Below are positions 33,604 through 42,394 of a stretch of DNA of 64,000 nt, in pieces. The stretch is from assembly GCF_900104455.1 (NCBI RefSeq), contig NZ_FNHB01000005.1, positions 196,912 through 260,911 on the forward strand, in the 5' to 3' direction. The stretch comes from Dendrosporobacter quercicolus (GTDB lineage Bacteria > Bacillota > Negativicutes > DSM-1736 > Dendrosporobacteraceae). Numbering within the stretch: position 1 is the stretch's first letter; every line of letters begins with the position of its first letter. The notes beneath the pieces were generated by a model, which saw nothing but the letters and a program-made list of their open reading frames with translations, was not told the origin of the DNA and searched no databases. The position numbers and the translations under genes are program-made.

Positions 33604-34046
33604 ATGGAGAAATAATAAGGCGGGATTTTACACCAGTAAGCGGGGGGAAGGTATTGAAAGAGGAATATGTACAGGCAATCATGGCTATTCTGCGGCAATA
33701 TCAGGGAGAACTCGGCGATGAACAAGGCCTGCACAATGCCGCTGAGACGATATTAAGCGCAGGGCTGTATTGGGTGCGGGCCTTTAGCGGCAAACCGGAG
33801 GAAGCGACAATTGTTGCGATGATTGACGAGTTAGGGCGTCCCGGAGGCCGGCCGGAAAAAATTATTTCAGTAATGACGCTGGCTTTTGTTCTGGGTACGA
33901 CCAGGATGCCCACCGATGTGGCTACCGGTTTATTTGATGAATTATTGTACCGGCTGTTTAGTGATGAAAGCAACGATCAGCTAACTGCAATTAAAACAAT
34001 TGCAGCGGCATTATACACTACGGCAACAGACAACTCACCGTTTTAA
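33600..34046 (+). CDS. Hypothetical protein downstream of cydB, 148 aa
   Basis: I do not recognise this protein. It is soluble and mostly helical, with no cysteine pattern or signal peptide. The ATG at 33600 overlaps the cydB stop (ATGAATG arrangement), suggesting translational coupling. A TTG at 33654 behind GGGGGGAAGG is an alternative start giving a shorter protein. As the third gene of the cydAB transcript it may serve the oxidase, but nothing in the sequence proves that. Confidence 0.7.
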   Translation: MNGEIIRRDFTPVSGGKVLKEEYVQAIMAILRQYQGELGDEQGLHNAAETILSAGLYWVRAFSGKPEEATIVAMIDELGRPGGRPEKIISVMTLAFVLGTTRMPTDVATGLFDELLYRLFSDESNDQLTAIKTIAAALYTTATDNSPF

Positions 34047-34066
34047 GAAGGCTTGGTTCACAGTGT

Positions 34067-34101
34067 AAAGCCTGAGTCTCAACACCGGAGACTCAGGCTT
34101 T
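34067..34101. terminator. Bidirectional terminator between convergent genes
   Basis: AAAGCCTGAGTCTC (34067-34080) / GAGACTCAGGCTTT (34088-34101), perfect 14-bp stem with A-run and T-run at its outer ends. It serves the cyd operon (plus) and the 34104 gene (minus). Confidence 0.88.
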
Positions 34102-34103
34102 TA

Positions 34104-35234
34104 TCAATCGCGCAGGGACAGCGTGTATTTGCTGAATGTGGTTCCGCCAATATCGGCAAAGGTTATGGTGACCGGGTCGCTAAAGTCCAGCGTTGACCGG
34201 TCAAGAGCAATAAAATCATAATTCTGGGTCGCCGTACTGTTAATTTGCCCGGAGCCGGGACTATTGGTTCTAACCGTTATCGTATAATCATTGCCGGTTT
34301 GAATGATTTTTTCAATGCCAATGCCGTATCCCTGGCCGGAAACTGTGCCCAATGAGGCATAGACAACAAATTGGTCATTAAAGTCAATATTTTTTATGGC
34401 CGTAAGTACACCGGCCGGATGGCTATCGGTTGCATCACGGGGGTCTTGCAGTAAAATGCCGAAAGCCCGGTCGCCTGGATAGGTATTCTCCAGCCAGTTC
34501 CAGCCGAAATACTTGTCGGATTCAAACAAGATTTTGGTTTGACCGGTATTCTGAACAGGTTTTGCGGGCAAGACGCCGGTGCTGGGAAACATGCTGGCCG
34601 GTATATAGGTTGCCGGATATCTGGCGTTGCCAATGCCCCGGATTGTGGTGATCTCCCAGCCATTCGCTTTTTTGGCTAAATCGACGTTAAACGTCTGGCC
34701 GCCGGTACGAACCTGTACCGTGGCTTTAGCCCCGCTTAGCGACAACAGGCTGAACTTGTCGCTAGCCGGATTAAAACCGAAGCGGCGGGCATTGTCAATC
34801 ACTTTCTGAACCGGATTGCCGGCGGCTTTATCCGTTTCCCTGCCGGTCTGCTGTACTCCGGCAACCTGCCAGTTGCCATTCCTGGTTTTGATTAATTCCA
34901 TTTTATAAGTTTTTCCGGTTGTGGTGCGGATGATCACTGTGGCGGCGGTTTGGGTGCGGCTTTGCAGGGAAAACCGGTCCCGGGTACTGTCAAAGCCATA
35001 TTTAGACGCTTGCTGCCGGGCTGCTTGCAAGGGAGAACCCGCTTGATCCGGCCGCGTTGCAGAGTCATCTTTGCCGGGCGGCGCAGAATTGACGTTATTG
35101 GAATCAACCGCAGCCTGGACTTTGGCAAGCGGAATGCCGGGCAGCATTGCCGACGAAATGACCGCGGCTCCCGCCAGGGCAGCAGCCAGACGCTTATAGC
35201 CGCGTTTCGGACTTCTTTTTCGATGGTTGTTCAT
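34104..35234 (-). CDS. Secreted protein with two tandem repeats and a PrcB-like C-terminus
   Basis: 376 aa. The basic N-terminus and hydrophobic stretch (RLAAALAGAAVISSAMLPG, about 15-34) form a signal peptide. Two similar repeats of about 60 residues follow, both opening with an ARxFGF/ASKYGFD-type motif (ASKYGFDSTRDRFSLQS near 77 and ARRFGFNPASDKFSLLS near 155). The last 140 residues, including GYGIGIEKIIQTGNDYTITV, resemble the PrcB C-terminal domain of secreted protease complexes. No enzyme motif is seen, so a binding or inhibitory role outside the cell is likely. RBS AAAGGAG. Monocistronic. Confidence 0.75.
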   Translation of the reverse strand: MNNHRKRSPKRGYKRLAAALAGAAVISSAMLPGIPLAKVQAAVDSNNVNSAPPGKDDSATRPDQAGSPLQAARQQASKYGFDSTRDRFSLQSRTQTAATVIIRTTTGKTYKMELIKTRNGNWQVAGVQQTGRETDKAAGNPVQKVIDNARRFGFNPASDKFSLLSLSGAKATVQVRTGGQTFNVDLAKKANGWEITTIRGIGNARYPATYIPASMFPSTGVLPAKPVQNTGQTKILFESDKYFGWNWLENTYPGDRAFGILLQDPRDATDSHPAGVLTAIKNIDFNDQFVVYASLGTVSGQGYGIGIEKIIQTGNDYTITVRTNSPGSGQINSTATQNYDFIALDRSTLDFSDPVTITFADIGGTTFSKYTLSLRD

Positions 35235-35317
35235 AAGCGGCTCCTTTCTCCAGTGCGCTGTACTAGTATAGTACGGCTAGCTACAAGCGGCACCCGTAAA
35301 ATTGGATGATCCGATAA

Positions 35318-35372
35318 ATTAAGCCGCTTTTTTCTATCCAGCTTGGTAAGATGGAATCAAAAGCGGCTTAAT
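35318..35372. repeat. Long inverted repeat between two minus-strand genes
   Basis: ATTAAGCCGCTTTT (35318-35331) pairs perfectly with AAAAGCGGCTTAAT (35359-35372), and inner TTCTATC/GATGGAA adds seven more pairs. Internal A/T tracts but no outer T-run, so terminator function is doubtful. It lies between the helicase 3' end and the 35234 promoter region. Confidence 0.55.
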
Positions 35373-35462
35373 CAGATAAGCTATATGTTGTTAGTTTGCC
35401 CGCAAAGCGGGTTAAAATAATCCCGGCATATTTTGGCATGAACTGCCGGCTTACGGTTTGGT

Positions 35463-36905
35463 TTAAGCGTGCGGACGGGACCGGTTTTTATTAAAGGGCG
35501 GGCGATTTTCGCCGGGGCCTTTGCGCCGGTTAAACTGCGGAGGACGGTTGCGGTCGCGGCGAGCGCGCAACGGCGCTTCTTCTGTTAACTTAACCGGAGT
35601 TGTATCCGGTTCTTTGGTCAGTAATTTCAAGGCCGCCGATACTAAGGCTACAGAATCGCTTTGATTCAGCAATTCTTCAGCACGGCCTTTATATTCATCA
35701 TAATTGCCTTCCTCAATAACCCTGAGCAATTTTTCCACTGCCAGTTTTTGCTGCCCTTCCAGGGCGTCAGTGAGGGACGGTACGGGCATGCGGACGATCT
35801 TTCTTTTGGTATGCCTTTCGATCGACCGTAAATGATCCAGCTCGCGCGGTATGACAAAGGTCAGCGCTGCGCCGGTATTGCCTGCCCGTCCGGTACGGCC
35901 GATTCTATGGACATAGCTTTCAGCGTCCTGGGGAATATCAAAATTATAAACATGAGTAACGCCGGAGACATCCAGGCCGCGCGCCGCCACATCGGTGGCA
36001 ACCAGAATATCGATGACGCCGTCTCTGAATTGGCGTAATACGCTGTCGCGTTTGGCCTGGGTCAGATCGCCATGAATACCTTCGGCCGAGTAGCCGCGTT
36101 TTTTCAGAGCTTCGGACAGTTCATCGACCCGGCGTTTGGTACGGCCAAAGGCGATTGCCAGCTCGGGAGCCTGAATATCAAGCAGGCGGCACAAAACATC
36201 AAATTTTTGACGGTCAGGCACTTCGACATAAAATTGTTCCACCAGTGGAACGGTAACTTCTTTGGCTTTTATACTGACAAAAGTCGGGTTTTTCAAAAAC
36301 TTTTGCGACAAGTTCTGGATGGCCCGGGGCATCGTTGCCGAAAATAGCAAGGTTTGGCGGGATTCCGGCGTTTCTTTCAAAATCTTTTCAATGTCGTCAA
36401 TAAAGCCCATGTTCAGCATTTCATCCGCTTCATCGAGAATCAGTATTTTGGTATCGCCAAGCCTGATGTTGCGCCGTTCCATATGGTCCATCAGCCGGCC
36501 CGGGGTAGCCACAATAATCTGCGGGTTTTTACGCAGGGCTTTTATTTGCCGGCCAATTTCCTGACCGCCGTAAATGGGCAATGCAAACACGTTGGCATAT
36601 TGACCAAGTTTATTCAGCTCTTCCGCTACCTGAATGGCCAGTTCCCGCGTGGGGGTAAGGATAACTCCCTGGATGCGGCCGCCCGTATGCCGGACTTTTT
36701 CAATCAGGGGTATGCCGAAAGCGGCTGTTTTACCGGTGCCGGTTTGGGCTTGTCCAACTAAATCGTTGCCGGCCATAGCTTCCGGTATTGCTTGTTCCTG
36801 AATGGGGGTAGGCTCTTCAAAACCCATATCATTAAGTGATCTAATGATTTCATCACTTATTCCCAATACTTTAAATTTTTCCAAAAAATTCAACTCCTTG
36901 TTCAT
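35463..36905 (-). CDS. cshA: DEAD-box RNA helicase (CshA/DeaD-like)
   Basis: Cold-shock-type RNA helicase of 480 aa, expected to act in ribosome assembly and RNA decay. Motifs in order: Q motif ([14 protein letters not shown]), [11 protein letters not shown] near residues 53-63, [30 protein letters not shown] near 152-164, [27 protein letters not shown]. The C-terminus is basic and low-complexity ([22 protein letters not shown]), as in CshA, where it binds RNA. The ATG follows AAAGGAT. The 5' region contains a remarkable AT palindrome at 36956. Confidence 0.94.
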   Translation of the reverse strand: MNKELNFLEKFKVLGISDEIIRSLNDMGFEEPTPIQEQAIPEAMAGNDLVGQAQTGTGKTAAFGIPLIEKVRHTGGRIQGVILTPTRELAIQVAEELNKLGQYANVFALPIYGGQEIGRQIKALRKNPQIIVATPGRLMDHMERRNIRLGDTKILILDEADEMLNMGFIDDIEKILKETPESRQTLLFSATMPRAIQNLSQKFLKNPTFVSIKAKEVTVPLVEQFYVEVPDRQKFDVLCRLLDIQAPELAIAFGRTKRRVDELSEALKKRGYSAEGIHGDLTQAKRDSVLRQFRDGVIDILVATDVAARGLDVSGVTHVYNFDIPQDAESYVHRIGRTGRAGNTGAALTFVIPRELDHLRSIERHTKRKIVRMPVPSLTDALEGQQKLAVEKLLRVIEEGNYDEYKGRAEELLNQSDSVALVSAALKLLTKEPDTTPVKLTEEAPLRARRDRNRPPQFNRRKGPGENRPPFNKNRSRPHA

Positions 36906-36955
36906 ACTATCCTTTAATTATAATACCCGCAGCCATCTTTTACTATCATTTGGCC

Positions 36956-36992
36956 GCAATAAAAATATTTTTAATAAAAATATTTTTATTGC
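36956..36992. repeat. Perfect AT-rich palindrome upstream of cshA
   Basis: 17-bp arms GCAATAAAAATATTTTT (36956-36972) and AAAAATATTTTTATTGC (36976-36992) separated by 3 bp. It lies 51 bp upstream of the cshA start codon (minus strand) and about 74 bp before the start of the divergent 37066 gene, so it sits in or near both promoters. Confidence 0.8.
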
Positions 36993-37028
36993 AACAATTC
37001 AGCAAGCGCTTTTCCAGCCGGAATTTTC

Positions 37029-37057
37029 TTTACACTGTTCAGTGCCGGCATTATAAT
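37029..37057 (+). promoter_or_regulatory. Promoter immediately before the TVP38 gene
   Basis: TTTACA (37029-37034), 17-bp spacer, TATAAT (37052-37057). The predicted transcription start falls at about 37064, essentially at the ATG (37066), and no ribosome-binding site is visible. Confidence 0.65.
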
Positions 37058-37065
37058 TAATATTC

Positions 37066-37743
37066 ATGAGATACTACGATCATTTCTTGTCTAAGCCTGC
37101 TTTAACCGGCGTTCTCATTGTTATTAGTATTGCCATAGTTTGCTATAATTATGGGGTGGGCCTTGAACAATTTAAGCCGGAGGCGGTCAGCAGGGCGGTA
37201 ACCAAACTGGGACCGTGGGGGCCGGCTGTTTATATTCTACTCAATATTTTACGTCCGCTGTTTTTCTTTCCGGCCATCATTCTGGCGGTTGCCGGCGGGC
37301 TGGCCTATGGCCCGTACCTGGGGGCTTTATATCTGATTACCGGAACGGTGCTGGGGGCGAGCGGCTGTTTTTGGTTAGCCCGGCTGCTTGGGCAAAATAC
37401 CGTCGGACGGCTGTTGCCGTCTGGCTGTCATTTGAGCAGAATGGCTGAACAGGTTGGTGGCCAAGACTTTAAAATGCTGTTGCTGATTAGGCTGATGCCA
37501 GTCGTTCCCTGGGACGCTTTTAGTTTTCTCGCCGGCCTGAGGCAAGTCCGGTTTTGGCCTTATTGCCTGGCAACCTTTTTAGGCAGCATTCCCGGTGCGG
37601 TTATTTTTTGCTGTTTAGGCAATGCCCTGAACCGTTCGCTGTTGACTGCTGTATGGGGAGCGGTCCTGCTGGCAATTATTTTTAGTTGCCTGCCCCGGGT
37701 ATTTTGTCGTAATATGGATAGAGAGCGGCGCGATTTCCTGTAA
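37066..37743 (+). CDS. TVP38/TMEM64 family (DedA-like) membrane protein
   Basis: 225-aa integral membrane protein of the SNARE-associated/VTT family, related to DedA lipid flippases. The pattern is typical: an N-terminal helix, the FPAIILAVAGGLAYGPYLGALYLITGTVLG block (near 65-95; FFPAIILAVAGG and LGASGCFWLAR), and the conserved LRLMPVVPWDAFSFLAG-like stretch (LLIRLMPVVPWDAFSFLAGL near 142-161). Function in the cell: membrane lipid transport or homeostasis, inferred from family. No Shine-Dalgarno sequence is present. Confidence 0.88.
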   Translation: MRYYDHFLSKPALTGVLIVISIAIVCYNYGVGLEQFKPEAVSRAVTKLGPWGPAVYILLNILRPLFFFPAIILAVAGGLAYGPYLGALYLITGTVLGASGCFWLARLLGQNTVGRLLPSGCHLSRMAEQVGGQDFKMLLLIRLMPVVPWDAFSFLAGLRQVRFWPYCLATFLGSIPGAVIFCCLGNALNRSLLTAVWGAVLLAIIFSCLPRVFCRNMDRERRDFL

Positions 37744-37766
37744 GTAGTCTTGCGCCGGTTTTTTTC

Positions 37767-37796
37767 CTGCTTGTTAACGGCGGGCAGTCGTTTTTA
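37767..37796 (+). terminator. Probable terminator after the TVP38 gene
   Basis: CTGCTTG (37767-37773) pairs with CGGGCAG (37781-37787) with two G-T pairs, followed by TCGTTTTT. Weak stem. Confidence 0.45.
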
Positions 37797-37888
37797 ATAT
37801 TTTAATTATCAGAGTATTTAAAAAAGGAAGGCATACTATATTTAGCGAAACATACAGTGTAATAAACCAAAATGTTAGGGTGTTAATT

Positions 37889-39265
37889 ATGGATTTCGGC
37901 TTAAGATTGGAAACACAACAAAAATTAATGATGACGCAGGAATTGCGTCAGGCGATTGCCATTTTACAGCTTTCCACACAGGAGCTGGCGGCAATGGTTG
38001 AACAGCAGTTTTTGGAGAATCCGGTCCTGGAAATGGAGAACGCAGCCGGGGATGACGACCAGCCGGCTGGGGATGCTCCCTCAGCCGGTATTACCGCCGC
38101 TAACGTGAATGAACTGGACGATTATTTTAAGGACGGCCTCAAGGCAAATTACCAGACCGCAGTTCATAGTGATGAAATGGCGGCCGGTAGTTTTGCCGCA
38201 AGAGAGGTTTCCTTGGATGAACATTTGCAATTTCAACTTGATATAACCTTTAACAACCCGTTGGAACATGCTGTCGGGCAGTATATTATCGGCTGTATCG
38301 ATCATAAGGGGTATTTGTGCAGCTCTGTGGAAGAAATTGCCCAGGCGCTGGCCGTTTCAACGGAATTGGCCGGCAGTGTACTGGAAATTATCCAGACGTT
38401 TGACCCTGAAGGGGTTGGGGCGCGCAGTCTGCAGGAATGCCTGCAGATCCAGGCCCGCCAGCAGGGGCTTTATCACGGGCTGGTTAAAGCAATTATTGAA
38501 CAGCATCTGCCGGATTTAGCTGATGCTAAATACCGTTGGATTGCCGAACGGCTGAACTCTACGGCTCATGCCGTACAGGAGGCGGCAGACCTGATCCGCA
38601 AGCTTAATCCTAAACCCGGTCTGGCGTTCAGTACCGAGAGCGCCGGCTATATTTCCGCCGACGTTACCGTTGAACGGGTAAACGGCTCCTATGTTATTCT
38701 GGTGAATGACAGCAATATACCAAGATTGTTCATCAACCCCTCCTACCGCCAGGCATCGCGCCAGCCGGACAGTGAAGTTAAGAAATTTATTGAGAACCGG
38801 CTGAATGCAGCCATCTGGTTAATCAGAAGCGTTGAGCAGCGGCGCAATACTTTATACCGGGTTACGGAAGCTATCCTGGATTTACAGCGCGGTTTTTTTG
38901 ATCATGGCCCCCCCCATATACGACCGTTGATTATGAAGACGGTGGCTGACCGGCTGGGGATTCATGAATCGACGGTCAGCCGCGCCGTAGCCAACAAATA
39001 TATCAATACGCCTCACGGCTTGTTCAGTATGCGGGCTTTTTTTTCCAGCTGTGTCAATACTGTCAACGGGGAGGAAATGGTGTCAGGCAAAATCAAGCAG
39101 GAAATAAAGAATCTGCTGCGCAGTGAAAATCCTGCTTCTCCGTTGAGCGATCAGGGCATTAGCGGCCTGCTGGCCAAGCAGGGAATAAAAATATCGCGGC
39201 GGACGGTCACCAAATACCGCGAAGAGATGGGAATAGCTTCATCAAATAAGAGAAAGCGTTATTAA
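37889..39265 (+). CDS. rpoN: RNA polymerase sigma-54 factor
   Basis: Sigma-54 directs RNA polymerase to -24/-12 promoters activated by enhancer-binding proteins. Region I (LRLETQQKLMMTQELRQAIAILQLSTQELAAMVEQ, glutamine/leucine rich; residues about 4-38), an acidic region II, the core-binding domain, the helix-turn-helix (VADRLGIHESTVSRAVANKY near 350) and the C-terminal RpoN box SRRTVTKYREEMGI (near 436-449) are all present. 458 aa. ATG at 37889 with AGGGTG upstream; GTG at 37880 is less likely. No sigma-54 promoter was found upstream of nifH, so the link to nitrogen fixation is not shown. Confidence 0.95.
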   Translation: MDFGLRLETQQKLMMTQELRQAIAILQLSTQELAAMVEQQFLENPVLEMENAAGDDDQPAGDAPSAGITAANVNELDDYFKDGLKANYQTAVHSDEMAAGSFAAREVSLDEHLQFQLDITFNNPLEHAVGQYIIGCIDHKGYLCSSVEEIAQALAVSTELAGSVLEIIQTFDPEGVGARSLQECLQIQARQQGLYHGLVKAIIEQHLPDLADAKYRWIAERLNSTAHAVQEAADLIRKLNPKPGLAFSTESAGYISADVTVERVNGSYVILVNDSNIPRLFINPSYRQASRQPDSEVKKFIENRLNAAIWLIRSVEQRRNTLYRVTEAILDLQRGFFDHGPPHIRPLIMKTVADRLGIHESTVSRAVANKYINTPHGLFSMRAFFSSCVNTVNGEEMVSGKIKQEIKNLLRSENPASPLSDQGISGLLAKQGIKISRRTVTKYREEMGIASSNKRKRY

Positions 39266-39279
39266 ACAAGGAAAAATGG

Positions 39280-39320
39280 GGGATGTCCGAAACCGCAAAG
39301 CAGTTTTAGACATCCCTTTG
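39280..39320 (+). terminator. Terminator after rpoN, second member of the hairpin pair
   Basis: GGGATGTC (39280-39287) / GACATCCC (39309-39316) plus inner GAAAC/GTTTT pairing, then TTTG. Closely similar in sequence to 28365-28403. Confidence 0.65.
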
Positions 39321-39467
39321 CGCTGGTACTGAAACTGCAAGCTCGTGGTGGTGCAGTACTGCGTCCGTTCTGGCGAGGCTGTTTATGGTGCATAATTATC
39401 ATGGATAAGGGACAATGCTAGAATGACGTTAAGCGGCTGCAGGCTTTAAAAGGAGCGTAAATGAAGG

Positions 39468-40400
39468 ATGAGCAACAAATGTATTGTACTTGGGCTGATG
39501 CTTGTCTTGCTGACCGGGGGCTGTGCGGGACACAAGTCCAACCAGCAGGGGGAAGTTCAGCAGGAGCTGGCCGGCTCAAGTACGGCAGCCGAAGCCGAGC
39601 AGCAGCAAATCATGAATGAATTTGACCGGCTTAGGAACCAGCCGGATATTCAGCCGGCTGAACTACGCCTGTATATTGACGGGATGATAACAAAAGTGGC
39701 CAGCCACCGGGCGGCGGCAATGATGATTGGTTTGGAACAGGTGCAAAAGCAGCGGCTGGCAAAAATGGCAGAAGAATATTTTCATAACGATGCATTTCAG
39801 CGGCGGTTGCAGCAAGGCTTTGCACCGGGCAGCGATTTAGCCAGCCTTGCCGGACTGCAGGATGCTGAGTTAAAGGATCTTTTGCTGGGCTTCCAGGCAG
39901 GCGGCTATAAATTCGATAGCGCCGAGGGCCTGTATTTTCCGCTCATTGACTATAGCCTGTATCAACGGTATAACTCCCTGCTTACTGCCGATCTGGCCGC
40001 CTACATTGATATTATGGCGGTGGAATCAGCTAAAGCGGCGGCAAAAGACGGCGCTCTGGTTATTGGCTGGGACGAGATCATCAGGCGGGCTTTAAGGCAG
40101 GAAAAGTTTCTTAACCGGTACAGTGACTCGCCCAAATTTACCGAGGTAAAGGATTTATATAAGCGTTACGTGTTATGGGGATTATATGGCGCAAACAATA
40201 CGCCGCTGTTCGACGATGCAACAAAATTGTTCAATCCTGAAGCCCGGGCTGCGTATCAGCAAATTGCCGGAGCTGACGCCGGCAGTAGCCTGCTGGAAAC
40301 GATCAGGAGCTATTTAGAGGTATTGAAAGGCACTAACTTTAGATTAACCGATGATGTTGAACGGTTCCGCAGGGTTGCCGCCGACAAACTGCTTAATTAA
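39468..40400 (+). CDS. Lipoprotein of unknown function, 310 aa
   Basis: A type II signal peptide ends in the lipobox LLTGGC (Cys near residue 19), so the protein should be lipid-anchored on the outer face of the membrane. The mature part is helical, rich in Gln/Ala/Glu, with no recognised domain or enzymatic motif. It could be a scaffold or a spore/envelope lipoprotein. AAGGAG precedes the start. Monocistronic with a good terminator. Confidence 0.8.
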   Translation: MSNKCIVLGLMLVLLTGGCAGHKSNQQGEVQQELAGSSTAAEAEQQQIMNEFDRLRNQPDIQPAELRLYIDGMITKVASHRAAAMMIGLEQVQKQRLAKMAEEYFHNDAFQRRLQQGFAPGSDLASLAGLQDAELKDLLLGFQAGGYKFDSAEGLYFPLIDYSLYQRYNSLLTADLAAYIDIMAVESAKAAAKDGALVIGWDEIIRRALRQEKFLNRYSDSPKFTEVKDLYKRYVLWGLYGANNTPLFDDATKLFNPEARAAYQQIAGADAGSSLLETIRSYLEVLKGTNFRLTDDVERFRRVAADKLLN

Positions 40401-40403
40401 GGC

Positions 40404-40440
40404 AAAAAACCGGTACTGGCGTAGTCCAGTAGCGGTTTTT
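40404..40440 (+). terminator. Intrinsic terminator of the lipoprotein gene
   Basis: AAAAAACCGGTACTGG (40404-40419) pairs with CCAGTAGCGGTTTTT with one bulged position; the T-run is part of the 3' arm. Confidence 0.8.
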
Positions 40441-40591
40441 CGGGGTAAACTCATTTAATCAGCAAGGGTTTTAGACTTTGTCATCGATTTATCCGGGCGC
40501 TGGCGGACATTTTTCTGCTGTCCGGCAGGGGTTTGGCAATACTTTCCCGAAATGATATAGTACTTAATCTTAAGGTATGGAGAGCGATGTC

Positions 40592-40999
40592 ATGAGGATA
40601 AAGAGAATTGATACTACGATCAGCACGGAAAAGCTGCAGGAGTCGAAAGATTTTTATATGAAGCATTTTGGTTTTAAACTGGTTTATGAGAGCGACTGGT
40701 ATATCGAATTGCTGTCGCCCAGCCTGGAGGTTGGCGTAAGCTTTACGCTGCCGCAGCGGGAAGAGGGGGAGTTTTTCAATGGTAAAGGCCTGATTCTATC
40801 GTTTGAGGTTGAGGATGTAGATGCCGAATACAACCGGCTTAAGCAGGCCGGGCTGAACATTTACCAGGAGATTCAGGATAAGCCCTGGGGGGAACGCAGC
40901 TTTGTCGTGGATGACCCTGCGAAAGTTCATATATATATTTATAAAACCATTCCCGCCACGCCTGAATACCAAAAGGTGTATGATTCATTTAGAGGCTAG
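40592..40999 (+). CDS. VOC-family (glyoxalase/bleomycin resistance-like) protein
   Basis: About 135 aa with the two beta-alpha-beta-beta-beta modules of the vicinal-oxygen-chelate fold (IDTTISTEKLQESKDFYMKHFGFKLVYES at the start; ISTEKLQESKDFYMKHFGF is the typical first helix). Only weak metal-ligand positions are seen, so it may be a non-enzymatic or unusual member. ATG at 40592 with GGAGAG at spacing 7; the in-frame ATG at 40577 overlaps this ribosome site. Distinct from the stronger glyoxalase I homologue at 30222. Confidence 0.8.
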   Translation: MRIKRIDTTISTEKLQESKDFYMKHFGFKLVYESDWYIELLSPSLEVGVSFTLPQREEGEFFNGKGLILSFEVEDVDAEYNRLKQAGLNIYQEIQDKPWGERSFVVDDPAKVHIYIYKTIPATPEYQKVYDSFRG

Positions 41000-41019
41000 T
41001 ACGTAAAGATACATATAAC

Positions 41020-41043
41020 AAGGCTGCCATGTGAGGCAGCCTT
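41020..41043. repeat. Hairpin between convergent genes
   Basis: AAGGCTGCC (41020-41028) and GGCAGCCTT (41035-41043) pair perfectly. The T-run is absent, so it is a weak or factor-assisted terminator shared by the converging VOC and GGDEF genes. Confidence 0.5.
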
Positions 41044-41059
41044 AACTGATTAAGCGGTT

Positions 41060-42244
41060 TTATATTTGATGAATTGCGGTGAAAAAAATATCTACCAGAG
41101 CCGGATCAAATTGAGAGCCGGCCGCAAGCCTGATTTGTTCCAGGGCTGACGATTGGGACAAAGGCTGACGGTACGGGCGGGGGCTGGTCATCACTTCGTA
41201 AGCATCCGCAATGGCGAAGATCCGGCAGGCCAGTGGGATCTGATCACCGGATAGCCCCAGCGGATAGCCCGATCCATCCCAGCGTTCGTGGTGTTTTAAT
41301 ATCCACTCGGCAATGGGGACAAGCTCGCTGGAGGCTAAGGCAATGCGCTGACCGATTTCACTATGGGTCTGCATAATGGACATTTCTTCAGGAGTCAAGC
41401 TGGCCGGTTTGAAAATAATGCTGTCCGGGATGCCGACTTTGCCAATATCGTGAAATTTGGCCAGAAGCTTCAGATCCGGCTGTTTAGCTGCAGGAATTCC
41501 GGTTTTGAAGGCCAGAGAGGTGAGGATTGCCTGTAGACGGTCGGCATGACCTTCGTTGATAAAGTCACGCTTATTTAATAGCTTGATGGCATTCTGAACA
41601 ATTGCGGTGCGGGCGTTGGAGCCGCGCTGCAATTTTTCACGGTACATACTATTATCAGCTTCGACGATCAGCCGCTTCATCGAAGTCAGTTTTCCGCTGC
41701 TGATGGAGTAACCAAAAGAGAGGCCCAGGGGAATACAGGCGGTTGCGTTATGTTCGTTGATTCTGTCAAGAGCCAGCGCACATGCTTTTTGAATGTAAGC
41801 TTCAGTAGCGCCTGTCTTGATGATGGCAAACTCATCGCCGCCGATACGCGCCAGTACGTCGCTGTCGTCAAAACATTCCCGGAGAATTCCGGCGATGGCA
41901 ATCAGGTGTTTATCGCCCTGCGGATGTCCCAGGGTGTCATTGACAAGCTTAAGGCCGTCCAGGTCACAAATGATCAGACCTAGCGAAGCGGTTTGATTTG
42001 CTTCAAAGCAGTGTAGCTGCTGTTCAAAATAGTTGCGGTTTTTTAAGCCGGTCAAAATATCGTGGAATCCAGCATAACGGCACTGTTGCTCACTTTCCTC
42101 TAAAGCCTTGTTTTGCTGTTCCAGGTTTAGAATGGTTTGTTCTAACTGACAAATTTTTTGCTGTAATTGCTGATTGATTCGTTCCAACTCCGCCGATTTT
42201 TTACGAAAATAAGAATCTGATGGTTCAAGCTGAAGTTTCATCAT
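41060..42244 (-). CDS. GGDEF and HD-GYP two-domain signalling protein
   Basis: Cytosolic cyclic-di-GMP protein of about 394 aa. An N-terminal coiled coil (about residues 10-55) precedes a GGDEF domain with an intact active loop RIGGDEFAII (synthesis). A C-terminal HD-GYP phosphodiesterase follows, with HDIGK and HHERWDGSGYP (degradation). No membrane sensor is attached. It could switch between synthesis and hydrolysis or use one domain only. The ATG at 42244 follows GAGGGTGAAA, itself tandemly repeated 15 bp upstream; TTG at 42256 is less likely. Confidence 0.92.
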   Translation of the reverse strand: MMKLQLEPSDSYFRKKSAELERINQQLQQKICQLEQTILNLEQQNKALEESEQQCRYAGFHDILTGLKNRNYFEQQLHCFEANQTASLGLIICDLDGLKLVNDTLGHPQGDKHLIAIAGILRECFDDSDVLARIGGDEFAIIKTGATEAYIQKACALALDRINEHNATACIPLGLSFGYSISSGKLTSMKRLIVEADNSMYREKLQRGSNARTAIVQNAIKLLNKRDFINEGHADRLQAILTSLAFKTGIPAAKQPDLKLLAKFHDIGKVGIPDSIIFKPASLTPEEMSIMQTHSEIGQRIALASSELVPIAEWILKHHERWDGSGYPLGLSGDQIPLACRIFAIADAYEVMTSPRPYRQPLSQSSALEQIRLAAGSQFDPALVDIFFTAIHQI

Positions 42245-42394
42245 TTTCACCCTCAAATTTCACCCTCAAAATTACCTGTCAATGAAAGAAAAATGGATAA
42301 AGATTCATAAGGTTAATTATTTATTCCTAAACTAATCTCCTGCTAATTTTTAGTGGAATTTACAAATAATATATAATAATCCTGTTTGCAATAG

